64,000 nucleotides of DNA. It comes from Massilia frigida. GTDB taxonomy: Bacteria; Pseudomonadota; Gammaproteobacteria; Burkholderiales; Burkholderiaceae_D. Both the position numbers and the translations under genes were made by a program. The notes beneath the pieces were generated by a model that worked only from the letters and a program-made list of their open reading frames with translations, was not told the origin of the DNA and searched no databases. Below, in pieces: positions 1 to 10,100 of this stretch; position 1 is the stretch's first letter; every line of letters starts with the position of its first letter. The stretch spans positions 1 through 64,000 of the forward strand of contig NZ_WHJG01000038.1 of assembly GCF_011682175.1 (NCBI RefSeq). Reading direction: 5' to 3'.

Positions 1-127
1 TCATGGTGTGGGCGTTTTGATTAAGCGTTAGAAACTAAATCATGCCAGAAATGGGCGCCCACCCCCACCTTTTCGCTTGCGCTGCCAAGCAATTTTCATC
101 CGTTCCGCTAGTTTTGCAAGAGGCTCG

Positions 128-153
128 CTTGCCGTTTGAATTTGAACGGCAAG
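128..153. other. Inverted repeat in the left-edge non-coding stretch
   Basis: Positions 1-412 contain no open frame with a convincing start, ribosome site or recognisable protein. The only structure seen is this inverted repeat: 9-bp arms CTTGCCGTT and AACGGCAAG around an 8-base loop. It has no T-tract, so it is not called a terminator. Its role is unknown. Confidence 0.35.
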
Positions 154-412
154 CAGGGAAGGCGATACCGACTTCGGGATATCGCGCCTTGAGGCACGCG
201 GTCGGGATTGCGGCGCGGGGAGCGCTTACGTGCGGCGGCATGGACTGACACCGGCGTCGCTCTATTCCTGGCGACGCAAGTTGACCGTGGCCGCCGCAGT
301 CGATGTCACGACTGGGCCAACGGCCATCTGATCAAACTTTTAGCGGCTAACATTCCCGGACGCGTCACACACTGGCCGCACTCCATGCGTCGCGTCCGCC
401 ACAGTTGCATCC

Positions 413-703
413 TTACGAAAGCCCTTTGACCAAAAGGACAACACCGTCGGAGCCGGATTTTCTATCGAGTGAGATTTCCTGGTATTCGGGAGACTGCGCC
501 CACTCATGAAAAGAACCTTCATCAGGAAAAGACATCAGGATCACTTTTTCGCGGTCCCAGGGTCCTTCCACGACTTGCGGGCTTGCATCGGCCGCAAGCA
601 GGCTTCCTTTGAAGCGCCCGAAGACGTCCATGAAGCGGGCTTGATATCGGTTGTAACTGTCCCGATTGGTAATCGAAATCTGTGCGATTGCATATACTGT
701 CAT
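413..703 (-). CDS. DUF1330 family protein
   Basis: A 96-residue protein of the small dimeric alpha/beta-barrel (ferredoxin-like) DUF1330 family. The opening YAIAQISITNRDSYNRY and the later EGPWDREKVILMSFPD resemble the usual DUF1330 pattern of a beta strand, a helix holding the Y..Y pair, and a strand ending in a conserved phenylalanine/proline. The family is uncharacterised enzymatically. The start was placed at the third in-frame ATG because AGAGGA lies six bases upstream of it; earlier ATGs overlap that ribosome site. It is monocistronic, with the tRNA-Ser gene upstream. The family call is by pattern only. Confidence 0.75.
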   Translation of the reverse strand: MTVYAIAQISITNRDSYNRYQARFMDVFGRFKGSLLAADASPQVVEGPWDREKVILMSFPDEGSFHEWAQSPEYQEISLDRKSGSDGVVLLVKGLS

Positions 704-808
704 GGTCATTCCTCTATGCACGCGCGGCTCGCGGCCGGGGGTGCCTGAAAAAACGGTTGAGATTGCGCGAGAAGAACTGACACGAAATATTTGTCCCGTG
801 AGAAGGCG

Positions 809-832
809 AAAAAAAGCCCCAACTCGTGGGGC
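809..832 (-). terminator. Intrinsic terminator downstream of tRNA-Ser
   Basis: On the minus strand a GCCCCA / TGGGGC stem with a 5-base loop is followed by seven T residues. It sits 15 bases beyond the 3' end of the tRNA-Ser gene and so ends that transcript. Confidence 0.85.
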
Positions 833-847
833 GTTCTTTCAATTTTC

Positions 848-937
848 TGGCGGAAGCGGTGAGATTCGAACTCACGAACGGCTCACACCGTCGCCAGTTT
901 TCAAGACTGGTGCCTTCAACCGCTCGGCCACGCTTCC
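848..937 (-). tRNA. tRNA-Ser (anticodon UGA)
   Basis: A 90-base class II tRNA with encoded CCA. The acceptor stem is GGAAGCG/CGCTTCC, the D-arm GGCCGAGCGG, the anticodon stem CCAGT/ACTGG encloses loop CTTGAAA (anticodon TGA at 901-903), a long variable arm follows, and the T-arm carries GTTCGAATC. The long variable arm plus the UGA anticodon identify the serine isoacceptor reading UCA codons. A TATAAT box lies 11 bases upstream and an intrinsic terminator follows. Confidence 0.97.
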
Positions 938-948
938 TGCAGAACCCG

Positions 949-978
949 ATTATACAGAAAACCCCCGGCTTAGGGCAA
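949..978 (-). promoter_or_regulatory. Sigma-70-type promoter of tRNA-Ser
   Basis: On the minus strand, a consensus TATAAT (-10) at 949-954 and TTGCCC (-35) at 973-978 are separated by 18 bases. The -10 ends 11 bases before the mature tRNA 5' end. The -35 region lies inside the terminator-like hairpin that ends the upstream RTX gene. Confidence 0.75.
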
Positions 979-990
979 TTTGCCCTAAGC
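968..990 (-). terminator. Hairpin terminator overlapping the stop codon of the first RTX gene
   Basis: Perfect 10-bp arms (GCTTAGGGCA / TGCCCTAAGC) around a 3-base loop, followed on the minus strand by CGGGGGTTTT. The RTX stop codon (985-987) is inside the arm, so transcription should end within bases of translation. The same bases provide the -35 region of the tRNA-Ser promoter. Confidence 0.65.
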
Positions 991-2973
991 CCATCCCGCC
1001 TCGACGGCCGCAAACCCGACCAGCGCCGGTTCCACCGCGGTAATCAGGTTCTCCGCCGTCAAGGTCGTGGCCAGCACGCCCTGCAACTTCATCATCGTGA
1101 CAAAATCCGCCTGCGCACCCGCCTCCCCATCCGCATCGAACTGCACCAGCGTGTCGTTCCCGCTTTGCAGATAACGCAGCACGCCGCTGGCGAACGGGTC
1201 GCCCGGCGGCACCGCGCCGCTCAAGAGGGCCGACACGTCGATCCGGTCGCCGCCCGCGCCGACCTCGAAATCGCGCACGCTGAACATGCTCGTCCCCACG
1301 CTCCCGACCACGCCTAAGCGGTCGCTGCCGTCCCCGCCAATGGCTGTCACCAAGTTCGAATTCTGCGTCTGGCGCGTCAGGATGATGGCGTCGTCGCCCG
1401 CGCCGCCGTTGGCCACCACCCGCCCCTGCGCCAGGTAATCATTGGCGTTGATGTCAATCCGGTCGTTGCCGGCACCTCCGAAGGCGCCCACGTCGGCGTC
1501 GGTCTGCACCTTGATGGTGTCGTTGCCGCCGCCACCATTGATCAGGCCATCGATGGCGGCGGTGTTGATCAGGTCATCCCCCGCCCCGCCATCGAGCACA
1601 TAGCTGCCATAGTAAGCGGACAGGCTGTCGTTACCGTTGCCGCCGTTGAGGGTATCGCCGCCCTCGCCGAACAACTGGTCGTCGCCATCGCCGCCATACA
1701 GCAGATCGCTGCCTTCCTGGCCCGACAGCAGGTCGTTGCCGCTGCCGCCAAACAGGGTGTCGCGTCCCTCTCCGCCCATCAGGTAGTCGCCGCCAGCGCC
1801 GCCGTCGAGCAGGTCGTTGCCGACAAAGCCGTCGAGGCTATCGATGCCGTCTTCACCGTACAGCACATCGTCGCCCAGGATTCCCAGCACGGTGTCGTCG
1901 CCGGCCCCGCCGCGGATGGTGTCGTTGAGCACGCCGGCCAGCACGAAGTCGTTGCCGCTGCCGCCTTGCAGATTCATGCCGTTGAGCGAGCCATCCTGGT
2001 TGTAGCCTTCGACGAAATTATTCGGCGCAACGTCCTGCGCGCGCACGCCGAGCAGGGTGGCCACGGTGCGGAACGTGGCGGCGCTGCCGGCGGCGCCATC
2101 GGCGTCGATCTGGACCAGCGTGTCGCTGCCTTGCTGTAGCAGGCGCGCGTAGCCGGCGGCGCCGAAAGGATTGCTGTTGTAAAAGGGCTGCATTGCGCCG
2201 ATGCTGAGCTTATCGCCACCGGGACCCGCCACGAAATCGTCGATGACGATGGTTTCGCCGTGCACGCCCCCGGAAAACGTAAACGCATCGCTGCCGGCGC
2301 CGCCGCTGGCGTGCACCATGACCAGTGCCGTGGCCGCCTGAAAGCCCAGCGTGTCGTCGCCGTCGCCGCCGGACAGCAGCAACTCGCCCGGCGCGCCGCT
2401 GCCCGCCGCTATCTTGACCCACAGCGAATCGTGGCCGGCGCCGCCATCCAGGCTGTCGTTGCCGTTGCCGCCTTCGAGCGCGTCGTTACCAGCGCCGCCG
2501 TCGAGCCGGTCGGCCCCGGGGCCGGTGGCGCTCAGGCTGTCGTCACCCGGGCCGCCAAGGAGGATATTGCTGCCGAGATCATCGCGCAGGAAGTCGCGCT
2601 CTTCGCCGCCGCGCACCAGGTCATCGCCGGCGCCGCCGTTGATCTGGTCGGTACCGGCCCCGCCGTCGAGCAGGTCGTTGCCAGCGTCGCCGAACATGAC
2701 ATCGTCGCCAGCGCCGCCGAGCACGCTGTCGGCGCCATCGCCGCCGTTCAGGCGGTCGCCCGAGCCGTCCTCGTCGCCGCCGTCGATATAGTCGTTGCCG
2801 CCGCTGCCGAAGATCAGGTCGGCGCCGCCCAGGCCGAATATCTGGTCATCCAGCGCGCCACCGCGCAGGATGTCATTGTTGGCGGTGCCGGTCAGGGTCA
2901 GGCCGCTCACCAAAAAATTTGCCGGGCGCAACAGCTCGCCGTCGGCCTCGGACTGCATGAGAAAAGTGGACAT
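985..2973 (-). CDS. RTX (hemolysin-type calcium-binding repeat) protein, two-module
   Basis: A 662-residue, acidic, Gly/Asp-rich protein predicted to be secreted by a type I system and to fold on extracellular calcium. Layout: a short leader with no Sec signal; a GLTLTGTANNDIL motif near residue 25; a first array of GGxGxDxLx nonapeptides to about residue 230; a module VIDDF..GPGGDKL...NPFG..GY..LLQQGSDTLVQIDADG (about 240-330); a second nonapeptide array (about 345-560); and a C-terminal copy of the same module (about 565-662) ending VEAGWA. The modules resemble the VC_A0849-type T1SS C-terminal target domain. No lipase, protease, adhesin or pore-forming domain was seen. The start at 2973 follows AAAGGAATTGCC; an earlier in-frame start lacks a ribosome site. 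Cargo function is unknown; adhesion or surface-layer roles are possible. Confidence 0.85.
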   Translation of the reverse strand: MSTFLMQSEADGELLRPANFLVSGLTLTGTANNDILRGGALDDQIFGLGGADLIFGSGGNDYIDGGDEDGSGDRLNGGDGADSVLGGAGDDVMFGDAGNDLLDGGAGTDQINGGAGDDLVRGGEERDFLRDDLGSNILLGGPGDDSLSATGPGADRLDGGAGNDALEGGNGNDSLDGGAGHDSLWVKIAAGSGAPGELLLSGGDGDDTLGFQAATALVMVHASGGAGSDAFTFSGGVHGETIVIDDFVAGPGGDKLSIGAMQPFYNSNPFGAAGYARLLQQGSDTLVQIDADGAAGSAATFRTVATLLGVRAQDVAPNNFVEGYNQDGSLNGMNLQGGSGNDFVLAGVLNDTIRGGAGDDTVLGILGDDVLYGEDGIDSLDGFVGNDLLDGGAGGDYLMGGEGRDTLFGGSGNDLLSGQEGSDLLYGGDGDDQLFGEGGDTLNGGNGNDSLSAYYGSYVLDGGAGDDLINTAAIDGLINGGGGNDTIKVQTDADVGAFGGAGNDRIDINANDYLAQGRVVANGGAGDDAIILTRQTQNSNLVTAIGGDGSDRLGVVGSVGTSMFSVRDFEVGAGGDRIDVSALLSGAVPPGDPFASGVLRYLQSGNDTLVQFDADGEAGAQADFVTMMKLQGVLATTLTAENLITAVEPALVGFAAVEAGWA

Positions 2974-3026
2974 GGCAATTCCTTTACAGAAGGTTGAATC
3001 GAGGCAGGACGAGCGTTCCGCAATCC

Positions 3027-3045
3027 GCGGATCACTATGATCCGC
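3027..3045. repeat. Perfect inverted repeat between RTX genes
   Basis: Arms GCGGATCA and TGATCCGC around CTA, 54 bases upstream of the first RTX start codon. It could be an operator or the leader hairpin of that gene. It has no T-tract. Confidence 0.4.
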
Positions 3046-3076
3046 CGTTCCCTCTGCAGTGTCTAGATGCGACTTT

Positions 3077-3108
3077 GCCACGCCCTTGCGCATGGCAAGG
3101 TGCGTGGC
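3077..3108 (-). terminator. Strong hairpin downstream of the second RTX gene
   Basis: A stem of 13 pairs with one bulge (GCCACGC-CCTTGC against GCAAGG-GCGTGGC) around GCATG, 22 bases past the stop at 3131. There is no following T-run on the minus strand, so it may be a transcript-stabilising hairpin or a Rho-independent terminator of poor quality. Confidence 0.45.
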
Positions 3109-3130
3109 AATCGTTCCTCACTTGCGTAGG

Positions 3131-6100
3131 TCAGCCGATGATGAACGCGTGCGCTGCCGCATCCGCCACGCCCACCAGTTGCACCGATGCGCCTGCGGCC
3201 ACGTTGTCGCTGGTCATGCTGCTGGCGAGCACGTTTTGCAAGGTCATCAGCGTGCCCGCGGCCAGCGGACCGGCGCCGCCGTCGGCGTCGAAACTCACCA
3301 GCGTCGCGCTGCCGCTCTGCACGAACTTGAGCACACCGTCTGGCGCTGCCAGGGCGCTCAGGTCGATGCGGTCGCCCCCCGCGCCGGCTGCAAAATCCTT
3401 CACTGTCAGGCTGCCCAGGCGCCCTTCCCCGCGCAGCACGTAGGTGTCGATGCCGGCACCGCCGCTGGCCGTCAGCGCCGTGTTATCAAGCGTGCCGCGC
3501 GTGAAGACGATGGTGTCGGCTTCCTCGCCGCCCGACACGACCACGCGCCCCGCCAGCGCCTGCTGGGTCGCGGCAATCTCGATCAGGTCGGCGCCGCGTC
3601 CGCCGAACAGGCCGCTGTTGCCGCTGCCCACCACTTTCAGCAGGTCGTTGCCGTTGCCGCCGTTCAGCTGGACATTGCCGCTGCCGCCGTCCAGGGTGTC
3701 GTTGCCGGCGCCGCCGTCGAGCACGTCGTCGCCCTGGCCGGCGAACAGCGCATCGTTGCCGTTGCCGCCATTCACAGTGTCGTCGCCGGCGCCGCCGTGC
3801 AGGACGTCGTTGCCCTCGCCGCCGCTCAGCTCGTCGTTGCCGGCGCCGCCGTCGGCGCTGTCGTCGCCATCGCCGGCCTTGACGATGTCGGCGCCCTCGC
3901 CGCCACCGAGCGTGTCGTTACCGATGCCGCCGTCGAGCAGGTCGTTGCCCAGGCCGCCCTGCAACAGGTCGGCGCCCTGCCAGCCTTCCAGCACATCCGC
4001 ACCGGCGCCGCCGTCGAGATTGTCGTCGCCATAGCCACCGTTCAGGGTGTCGGTGCCGGCGTCGCCGCGCAGCATGTCGTTCTCGCTCCCGCCGTCGAGC
4101 AGGTCGTCACCCTCGCCACCGTGCAGGGTGTCGTTGCGGACGTTACCCCGCAGTACGTCGTTGCCCTGGAAACCGTACAGCAAGTCAAGGCCTTCCCCGC
4201 CCTCGAGCACATCGTTGCTGCGCCCGCCCTTGAAAATCGCGTCTTCGCGCCAGGCGGACAGGTGGATGCCGTCCTCGGAGCCGTTCGGATTCATGCCGCC
4301 GGCAATGTGGTTGGCGGTCAGCTGCGAGGGCACCACGGCGTCGATGGTCAAAATGGTGCGAAAGCTCGCCGCGCTGCCGGCGGCGCCGTCCGCGTCGAAC
4401 TGCAGCAAGGTGCTGTTGCCGTTCTGCTGCAGGCGCAGGTAGCCGAGCGCGCCGAAGGGGTTGCTGACATAATTGGCCGCGACCTGCGGAATCAGGGCGT
4501 CCAGGTCGATCACCTCGTTGCGGTAGTTCAGATCGAAGTCGGTGATGTACACCTGCCCGCCGCGCGCACCGGGCGCAAACGCGTAGACATCGGCGCCGGA
4601 GCCGCCGCTCACCACCACGTCCTGGAAGGACAGCGAAGGGCCGAAGGTGAGCACGTCGTTGCCGCCGTCGCCAACCATGTGCACCGAGCCTTTGGCGCCG
4701 CCCGCAAAATCGGCGAACATATGGTCCGCGTCCCAGCCGCCGCTGAGCGTATCGCCGGCGCCGCCGGTGATGGTGTCGTTGCCGTCGCCGCCGTCGACCT
4801 TGTCGCTGCCGCTGCCGGTGCTCACGATCAGGTCGTGGCCGTAGCCGCCAGTCAGCACGTTGTTGCCTTCGACATCGGTGAGAATGTCGTCGTCGACGTC
4901 GCCGTTGAGGTAGTCGTCGCCCGCGCCGCCGCTCAGGACATCCTTGCCGAACCCGCCCACCATGCTGTCGTTGCCCTCGTCGCCGGCCAGCGTGTCGTCG
5001 CCGTTGCCGCCGAAGATGCTATCCTTGCCGGCGCCGCCTTGCAGCAGGTCGCCATCGTCGCCGCCTTCGATCAGGTCGTCGCCGCCGGCGCCGAGCAGGG
5101 TGTCGCTGCCGCCCAGGCCGTTGAGGTATTCGGCGCGTTCGTCACCGCTGAGGCTGTCGGCGCCGGCCGTGCCGGTCAGCACCCGGCCGAAAAAGCCGGC
5201 CATGGGGTCGTAGCCCTGTTTGAAATTGGCGCTGGTGAGGCTGGTGGCGCTCACGTTGCTCAGAGTCATGATGTCGGTCATGGCGTTTTTGGCCCCGGCT
5301 GCGCCGTCACGGTCGTAGCGCAGTACCGTGTCGGCGCCGCGCTGTTCCAGGCGCAGGTAGCCGTCGGCGCCGAACGGATTGCCGGTATAGTTCGACGACA
5401 GGGACAGAAACAGGTCGATGACATCGTTTTCCGCGCCCACCGAAAAATCGGTCACGGTCAGGTTCGCGATGGTGCCCGGAGTGCCGTACGTCCACAGGGT
5501 GAAGGTGTCGCGCCCGCTGCCACCGGTTGCGCTCACCGTCACCGCCGCTGTCCCCTCCGAGATCTCGATGCGGTCGTCGCCAGCGCCGCCGAACAGTTTC
5601 ACTGTGCCGGTCTTGGTGGGCTGGTAACCGTAGCCCGCCCTCAAGTGGTCGTTGCCATCGCCGCCTTCGAGCAGGCTGTCGCCGCCGTAGTCCGCCTCCA
5701 GCAAGTCCTTGCCTGCGCCACCGAACAGCGTATCCGAGCCGGCGCCGCCCTGCAGGTGGTCGTCGCCCTCGCCACCTTCAATCCGGTCGTCGCCCTCTGC
5801 GCCGTACAGCACATCGGCACCGTCGCCGCCGAGTACGGTGTCGTTCCCCGCCCCACCCCAGATCGCGTCGGCGCCGCCGTTGCCTTCGTAGCGGTCGTTC
5901 AGGTGGGAGCCGGTGATATCCTCGTTACGGGCGCCGCCGATGAGGGTCTCGCCGTCGTCGATGCCAGCCGGGATGACCAGGCTGGTGGAGATGTTCGGCG
6001 CCACCGACGCGCCGGCCACGCCGTCGAGCCGCAGCACGGTCTTGAAGACGGACGCCGTGCCCTTGGCGCCGTCGGCGTCGAATTGCAGCAAGGTATCGGC

Positions 6101-6985
6101 GCCGTCCTGCACCAGTTTCAGATAGCCACGCTGGCTTGAAAACGGGTCGCCCAGCGACAGGTCGATGCCGGCCAGCAGCTTGCTAACGTCAATTTGGTCG
6201 CCCTCGGGGCCGCTGGCGAAATCGGTGACAACGTAGCCGGCAGGGCCGCTCTCGCGTTCCAGCAGGTACACGTCGCGCCCGCCGCCGCCGGTCACGCGCG
6301 CCGTGCCCTTGTTCAGGAAAGAAACGCTGAACAGGTCGTTTCCGGCGCCGCCGTCGGCCAGAGTGGTGGCCGCAGCTTCGGCGGCCCGGGTGCGGATCGT
6401 GATGCGGTCGTTGCCGGCGCCGCCGAGATAGGTGTCCTGGCCGTCGCCCAGCAACACGTCGTTGTCGTCGCCGCCGTCGAGCAGGCCAGCGCCGCCCCGT
6501 TCGGAGTACAGGAAATCGACCCCGGCGCCACCCAGCAGCATATCCTTGCCCTCGAAATCGTTGAGCGTGTCGTGGCCGGCGCCGCCCTGCAAGGTGTCGT
6601 TGCCCAGTTCCCCTTTGAGATCGTCGTTGCCGCCACCGCCATCCTGGAAATCATTGCCGAAGTTGCCGTTCAGGGAGTCGTTGCCCCGGCCGCCGAGGAG
6701 GGTGTCGTTGCCGTCGAAGCCGAACAGGTCGTCGTGCCCGGCGCGGGTGTCGTCGTCCGGCTCGTTACTGGTAATGTAGTCGTCGCCGGCATAGCCCCAC
6801 ATCCTGTCCGAGCCACCGTTGCCCGAAATGGTGTCGTTCAACTCCGAGCCATAAAGAATGTCATCGCCGCTCCAACCCTGCAGATTGCGGCCGGCGTCGG
6901 CCAGGGTGGCGCTGGGGCTGGCCTGGAGAGCATCGTTGCTGGCAAAGTCGGTATTGTGCTCAGTGAAGGCGTTGGAAATGGTCAT
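3131..6985 (-). CDS. Giant RTX protein, four-module (tandem duplicate A)
   Basis: A 1284-residue RTX protein. Four GGxGxDxLx arrays each end in a module with the signature DF..G...D.IDL....NPFG..GYL.L.QxG..TLLQFDADG..G. These are centred near residues 280, 530, 843 and 1218; the last is the presumptive type I secretion target and ends in FIIG. The N-terminus (residues 1-35) is Ser/Asn-rich with no Sec signal. It is colinear with the gene at 7166-11023 (1285 residues), the offset being 4035 bp at the stops and 4038 bp at the starts, so the pair arose by tandem duplication. The start at 6985 has only a weak CCGGA ribosome site. Expected to be extracellular and calcium-bound; cargo role unknown. 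The long open frame on the opposite strand is a by-product of the repeats. Confidence 0.85.
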   Translation of the reverse strand: MTISNAFTEHNTDFASNDALQASPSATLADAGRNLQGWSGDDILYGSELNDTISGNGGSDRMWGYAGDDYITSNEPDDDTRAGHDDLFGFDGNDTLLGGRGNDSLNGNFGNDFQDGGGGNDDLKGELGNDTLQGGAGHDTLNDFEGKDMLLGGAGVDFLYSERGGAGLLDGGDDNDVLLGDGQDTYLGGAGNDRITIRTRAAEAAATTLADGGAGNDLFSVSFLNKGTARVTGGGGRDVYLLERESGPAGYVVTDFASGPEGDQIDVSKLLAGIDLSLGDPFSSQRGYLKLVQDGADTLLQFDADGAKGTASVFKTVLRLDGVAGASVAPNISTSLVIPAGIDDGETLIGGARNEDITGSHLNDRYEGNGGADAIWGGAGNDTVLGGDGADVLYGAEGDDRIEGGEGDDHLQGGAGSDTLFGGAGKDLLEADYGGDSLLEGGDGNDHLRAGYGYQPTKTGTVKLFGGAGDDRIEISEGTAAVTVSATGGSGRDTFTLWTYGTPGTIANLTVTDFSVGAENDVIDLFLSLSSNYTGNPFGADGYLRLEQRGADTVLRYDRDGAAGAKNAMTDIMTLSNVSATSLTSANFKQGYDPMAGFFGRVLTGTAGADSLSGDERAEYLNGLGGSDTLLGAGGDDLIEGGDDGDLLQGGAGKDSIFGGNGDDTLAGDEGNDSMVGGFGKDVLSGGAGDDYLNGDVDDDILTDVEGNNVLTGGYGHDLIVSTGSGSDKVDGGDGNDTITGGAGDTLSGGWDADHMFADFAGGAKGSVHMVGDGGNDVLTFGPSLSFQDVVVSGGSGADVYAFAPGARGGQVYITDFDLNYRNEVIDLDALIPQVAANYVSNPFGALGYLRLQQNGNSTLLQFDADGAAGSAASFRTILTIDAVVPSQLTANHIAGGMNPNGSEDGIHLSAWREDAIFKGGRSNDVLEGGEGLDLLYGFQGNDVLRGNVRNDTLHGGEGDDLLDGGSENDMLRGDAGTDTLNGGYGDDNLDGGAGADVLEGWQGADLLQGGLGNDLLDGGIGNDTLGGGEGADIVKAGDGDDSADGGAGNDELSGGEGNDVLHGGAGDDTVNGGNGNDALFAGQGDDVLDGGAGNDTLDGGSGNVQLNGGNGNDLLKVVGSGNSGLFGGRGADLIEIAATQQALAGRVVVSGGEEADTIVFTRGTLDNTALTASGGAGIDTYVLRGEGRLGSLTVKDFAAGAGGDRIDLSALAAPDGVLKFVQSGSATLVSFDADGGAGPLAAGTLMTLQNVLASSMTSDNVAAGASVQLVGVADAAAHAFIIG

Positions 6986-7080
6986 GTGGGTCCGGGGAAA
7001 GATGGGTGGCTGATGGCGTTCAACCGCAATCATGCCCGTGCCCGATAGGAATGTATAGAAGTCAAGGTTAAATAAAATGT
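6986..7080 (-). promoter_or_regulatory. Conserved upstream block of RTX duplicate A
   Basis: This non-coding stretch is clearly homologous to 11024-11120, upstream of the neighbouring RTX gene. Shared strings include TACATTCC, ATCGGGC, GGCATGAT and TTGAACGCCATCA in the same order. A TTGACT hexamer lies in it, but no well-spaced -10 could be fixed. It probably holds the promoter and was copied with the gene. Confidence 0.5.
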
Positions 7081-7136
7081 AACAATCTGTTCATCCGGCG
7101 CGCCGCCGCGCACCAGGAGCCGGTGAAGAACAAGGT

Positions 7137-7165
7137 GCGTGGCAAGCGTTCCTGGTTTGCCGCGC
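7137..7165 (-). terminator. Hairpin directly after the third RTX gene
   Basis: Arms GCGTGGCAA and TTGCCGCGC (one G-T wobble) around an 11-base loop begin at the base after the stop codon at 7166. The following minus-strand bases, ACCTTGTTCTT, are only mildly T-rich. The region matches the 3' flank of the second RTX gene. Confidence 0.4.
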
Positions 7166-10100
7166 TTAGCCGATGATGAACGCGGCCGCAGAGGCATCCG
7201 CCACGCCCACCAGTTGCACCGGCGCGCCGGCAACGTCGACCACGTTGTCGCTGGTCAGGCTGCTGGCGAGCACGTTTTGCAAGGTCATCAGCGTGACTGC
7301 GGCCAGCGGGCCGGCGGCGCCGTCGGCATCGAAACTCACCAGCGTCGCGCTGCCGCTCTGCACGAACTTCAGCACACCGTCTGGCGCTGCCAGGCCGCGC
7401 AGGTCGATGCGGTCGCCCCCGGCACCGGCCGCGAAATCCTTCACCGCCAGGCTGCCCAGGCGCCCTTCGCCGCGCAGCACGTAAGTGTCGATGCCGGCGC
7501 CGCCGCTGGCCGTCAGCGCCGTGTTATCCAGCGCGCCGCGCGTGAAGACGATGGTGTCGGCGTCCTCGCCGCCCGCCACCACCACGCGCCCCGCCAGCGC
7601 CTGTTGCGTGGCGGCGATCTCGATCAGGTCGGCCCCGCGTCCGCCGAACAGGCCGCTGTTGCCGCTGCCGCTGACCTTGAGCACATCGTTGCCGTTGCCA
7701 CCGTTGAGCTGCACGCTGCCGCTGCCGCCGTCGAGGGTGTCGTTGCCGGCGCTACCGTCGAGCAGGTCGTCGCCCTGGCCAGCGAACAGCGCATCGTCGC
7801 CATTGCCGCCGTTCAGGATGTCGTCGCCGGCGCCGCCGCGCAGGACATCCTTGCCCTCGCCACCGCTCAGCTCGTCGTTGCCGGCGCCGCCGTCGAGGCT
7901 ATCGTCGCCATCGCCGGCCTTGAGGATGTCGATGCCGTCCCCGCCATCGAGCGTGTCGTTGCCGATACCGCCGTCGAGCACATCGTCGCCCTGCCCGCCC
8001 TGCAGCAGGTCGAGGCCACTGGCGCCATCGAGCACGTCGTTGCCCGCGCCGCCGTCGAGCTTGTCGTCGCCCTGGCCACCGTTCAGGGTGTCGGCGCCGG
8101 TGTCGCCGAGCAGCATGTCGTTGTCGTCCTCGCCGTCGAGCAGGTCGTCGCCCTCGCCACCATGCAGGGCGTCATTGTGATAGCCGCCACGCAGCACGTC
8201 GTTCCCCTGGAAACCGTACAGCACGTCATTGCCCTGTTGACCGTCGAGCACATCGTTGCTGCGCCCGCCGTTGAGAATCTCGTCGTAGTGCCAGCCGGAC
8301 AGGTGCATGCCATCCACGGAGCCGTTCGGATTCATGCCGCCGGCAATGTGGTTGGCGGTCAGCTGGGCGGGCGTGACGGCGTCGAGGGTGAGGATGGTGC
8401 GAAAGCTCGCCGCGCTGCCGGCGGCGCCATCTTCGTCGAACTGGAGCAGCGTGCTGTTGCCGTGCTGCTGCACGCGCAGGTAGCCGAGCGCGCCGAACGG
8501 ATTGCCGACGTAGTTGGCCACGACCTGCGGAATCAGGGCGTCGAGGTCGAGCACGTCGTTGCGGTAGCCGAGATGGAAATCGGTGATATAAACCTGCCCG
8601 GCGTGGGCACCGGGTGCGAACCGGTAGGTGTCAAGGCTCTCGCCGCCGCTGACGAGGACGTCCTGGAATGCCAGCGAGGGACCGAAGGTGAGCACGTCGT
8701 CGCCCCAGCCGCCCAGCATGCGCACCGAACCTTTGGCGCCGCCCGTGAAATCGGCGAACAGCCGGTCGTCGCCGCCACCGCCGTCGAGCGTATCGCCAAC
8801 GCCGCCGGTGACGGTGTCTTCGTACTCTCCGCCGTCGACCTTGTCGCTGCCGCTGCCGGTGCTGACGATGGTATCGCGGCCGTAGCCGCCCGTCAGCACG
8901 TTGCTGCCTTCGACATCGGTGAGGATGTCGTCGCCATCGTCGCCGCTGACGATGTCGTCGCCCGCGCCGCCCGTCACCACGTCATTGCCGTGCCCGCCCA
9001 CCACGCTGTCGCTGCCCTCTTCGCCGGCCAGCGTGTCGTCGCCGTTGCCGCCGAAGATGCTGTCGTTGCCGCTGCCGCCTTGCAGCAGGTCGCCATCGTC
9101 GCCGCCTTCGACCAGGTCGTCGCCGGCGCCGCCGAGCAGGGTGTCGCTGCCGCCCAGGCCGATGAAGTGTTCGGCGCGTGCGTCGCCGCTGATGCTATCG
9201 GCCCCGGCCGTGCCGGTCAGCACCCGGCCGAAGAAGGCGGCCGCGGGGTCGTAGCCCTGCACGAAATTGGCTTTGGTCAGGCTGGTGGCGCTCACGTTGC
9301 GCAAGGTCATGATGTCAATCAGGGTGTAGTCCGTGCCGGCCGCGCCGTCGTTGTCGGCGCGCAGTACCGTGTCGGCGCCGCGCTGCTCCAGGCGCAGGTA
9401 GCCATCGGCGCCGAAGGGGTTGCCGGTGTAACTCCACGTGAACGACAGGTTCAGATTGAGCAGGTCCGCTTCCGCACCGACCGAAAAATCGGTCAGCGTG
9501 ATGTGCGGCGTGCTCTCCGCGAACCCGTACGTCAACAGGCGAAACGTGTCACGCCCGCTGCCGCCGCTGGCGATCAGCGTCACCGCCGGTGAACCTGAGG
9601 ATATGTCAATCTGGTCGTCGCCGGCGCCGCCGGACAGTTGCGTGGTGCCGAAGTGGGTGGCCTGGTAGCCGCCCGCGTTCAGGGTATCGTTGCCATCACC
9701 GCCATCGAGCAGGTTGTCGCCGGCGTACTCCACCGTCAGCTGGTCATTGCCGGCGCCGCCGGATACGATGTTCGAGCCCACGCCGCCGCCCAGGTAGTCG
9801 TTGCCGTCGCCGCCCTCGATCAGGTCGTCGCCATTGCCGCCCAACAACACATCGGCGCCGGCGCCGCCGAGCAGGGTGTCGTTGCCGGCCCCGGACTGAA
9901 TGGTATCGTTGCCGCCGTTGCCTTCGTAGCGGTCGTTCAGGTAGGAGCCGGAAATGTCGTCGTTGCGCTCGCCGCCGACGATGGTCTCGCCATTGTCGAT
10001 GCCGTCCGGACTGACCTGGCTGGTCGCGATGTTCGCCGCCACCGACGCCGCGCTCACGCCTTCGAGCCGCAGCACGGTCTTGAAAGCGGCCGCGCTGCCC

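Noticed and set aside
1-412. Several short open frames on both strands at the left edge
   Set aside because: No ribosome sites, no conserved motifs, and codon composition unlike the confirmed genes; probably chance frames in the intergenic or truncated region.
3059-6139. Long rightward open frame (about 1026 residues) opposite the second RTX gene, and a similar one at 7139-9592
   Set aside because: They are Val/Ala/Gln-rich mirror readings of the GGxGxD codons on the opposite strand, with no ribosome site or known domain. The leftward frames match RTX motifs.
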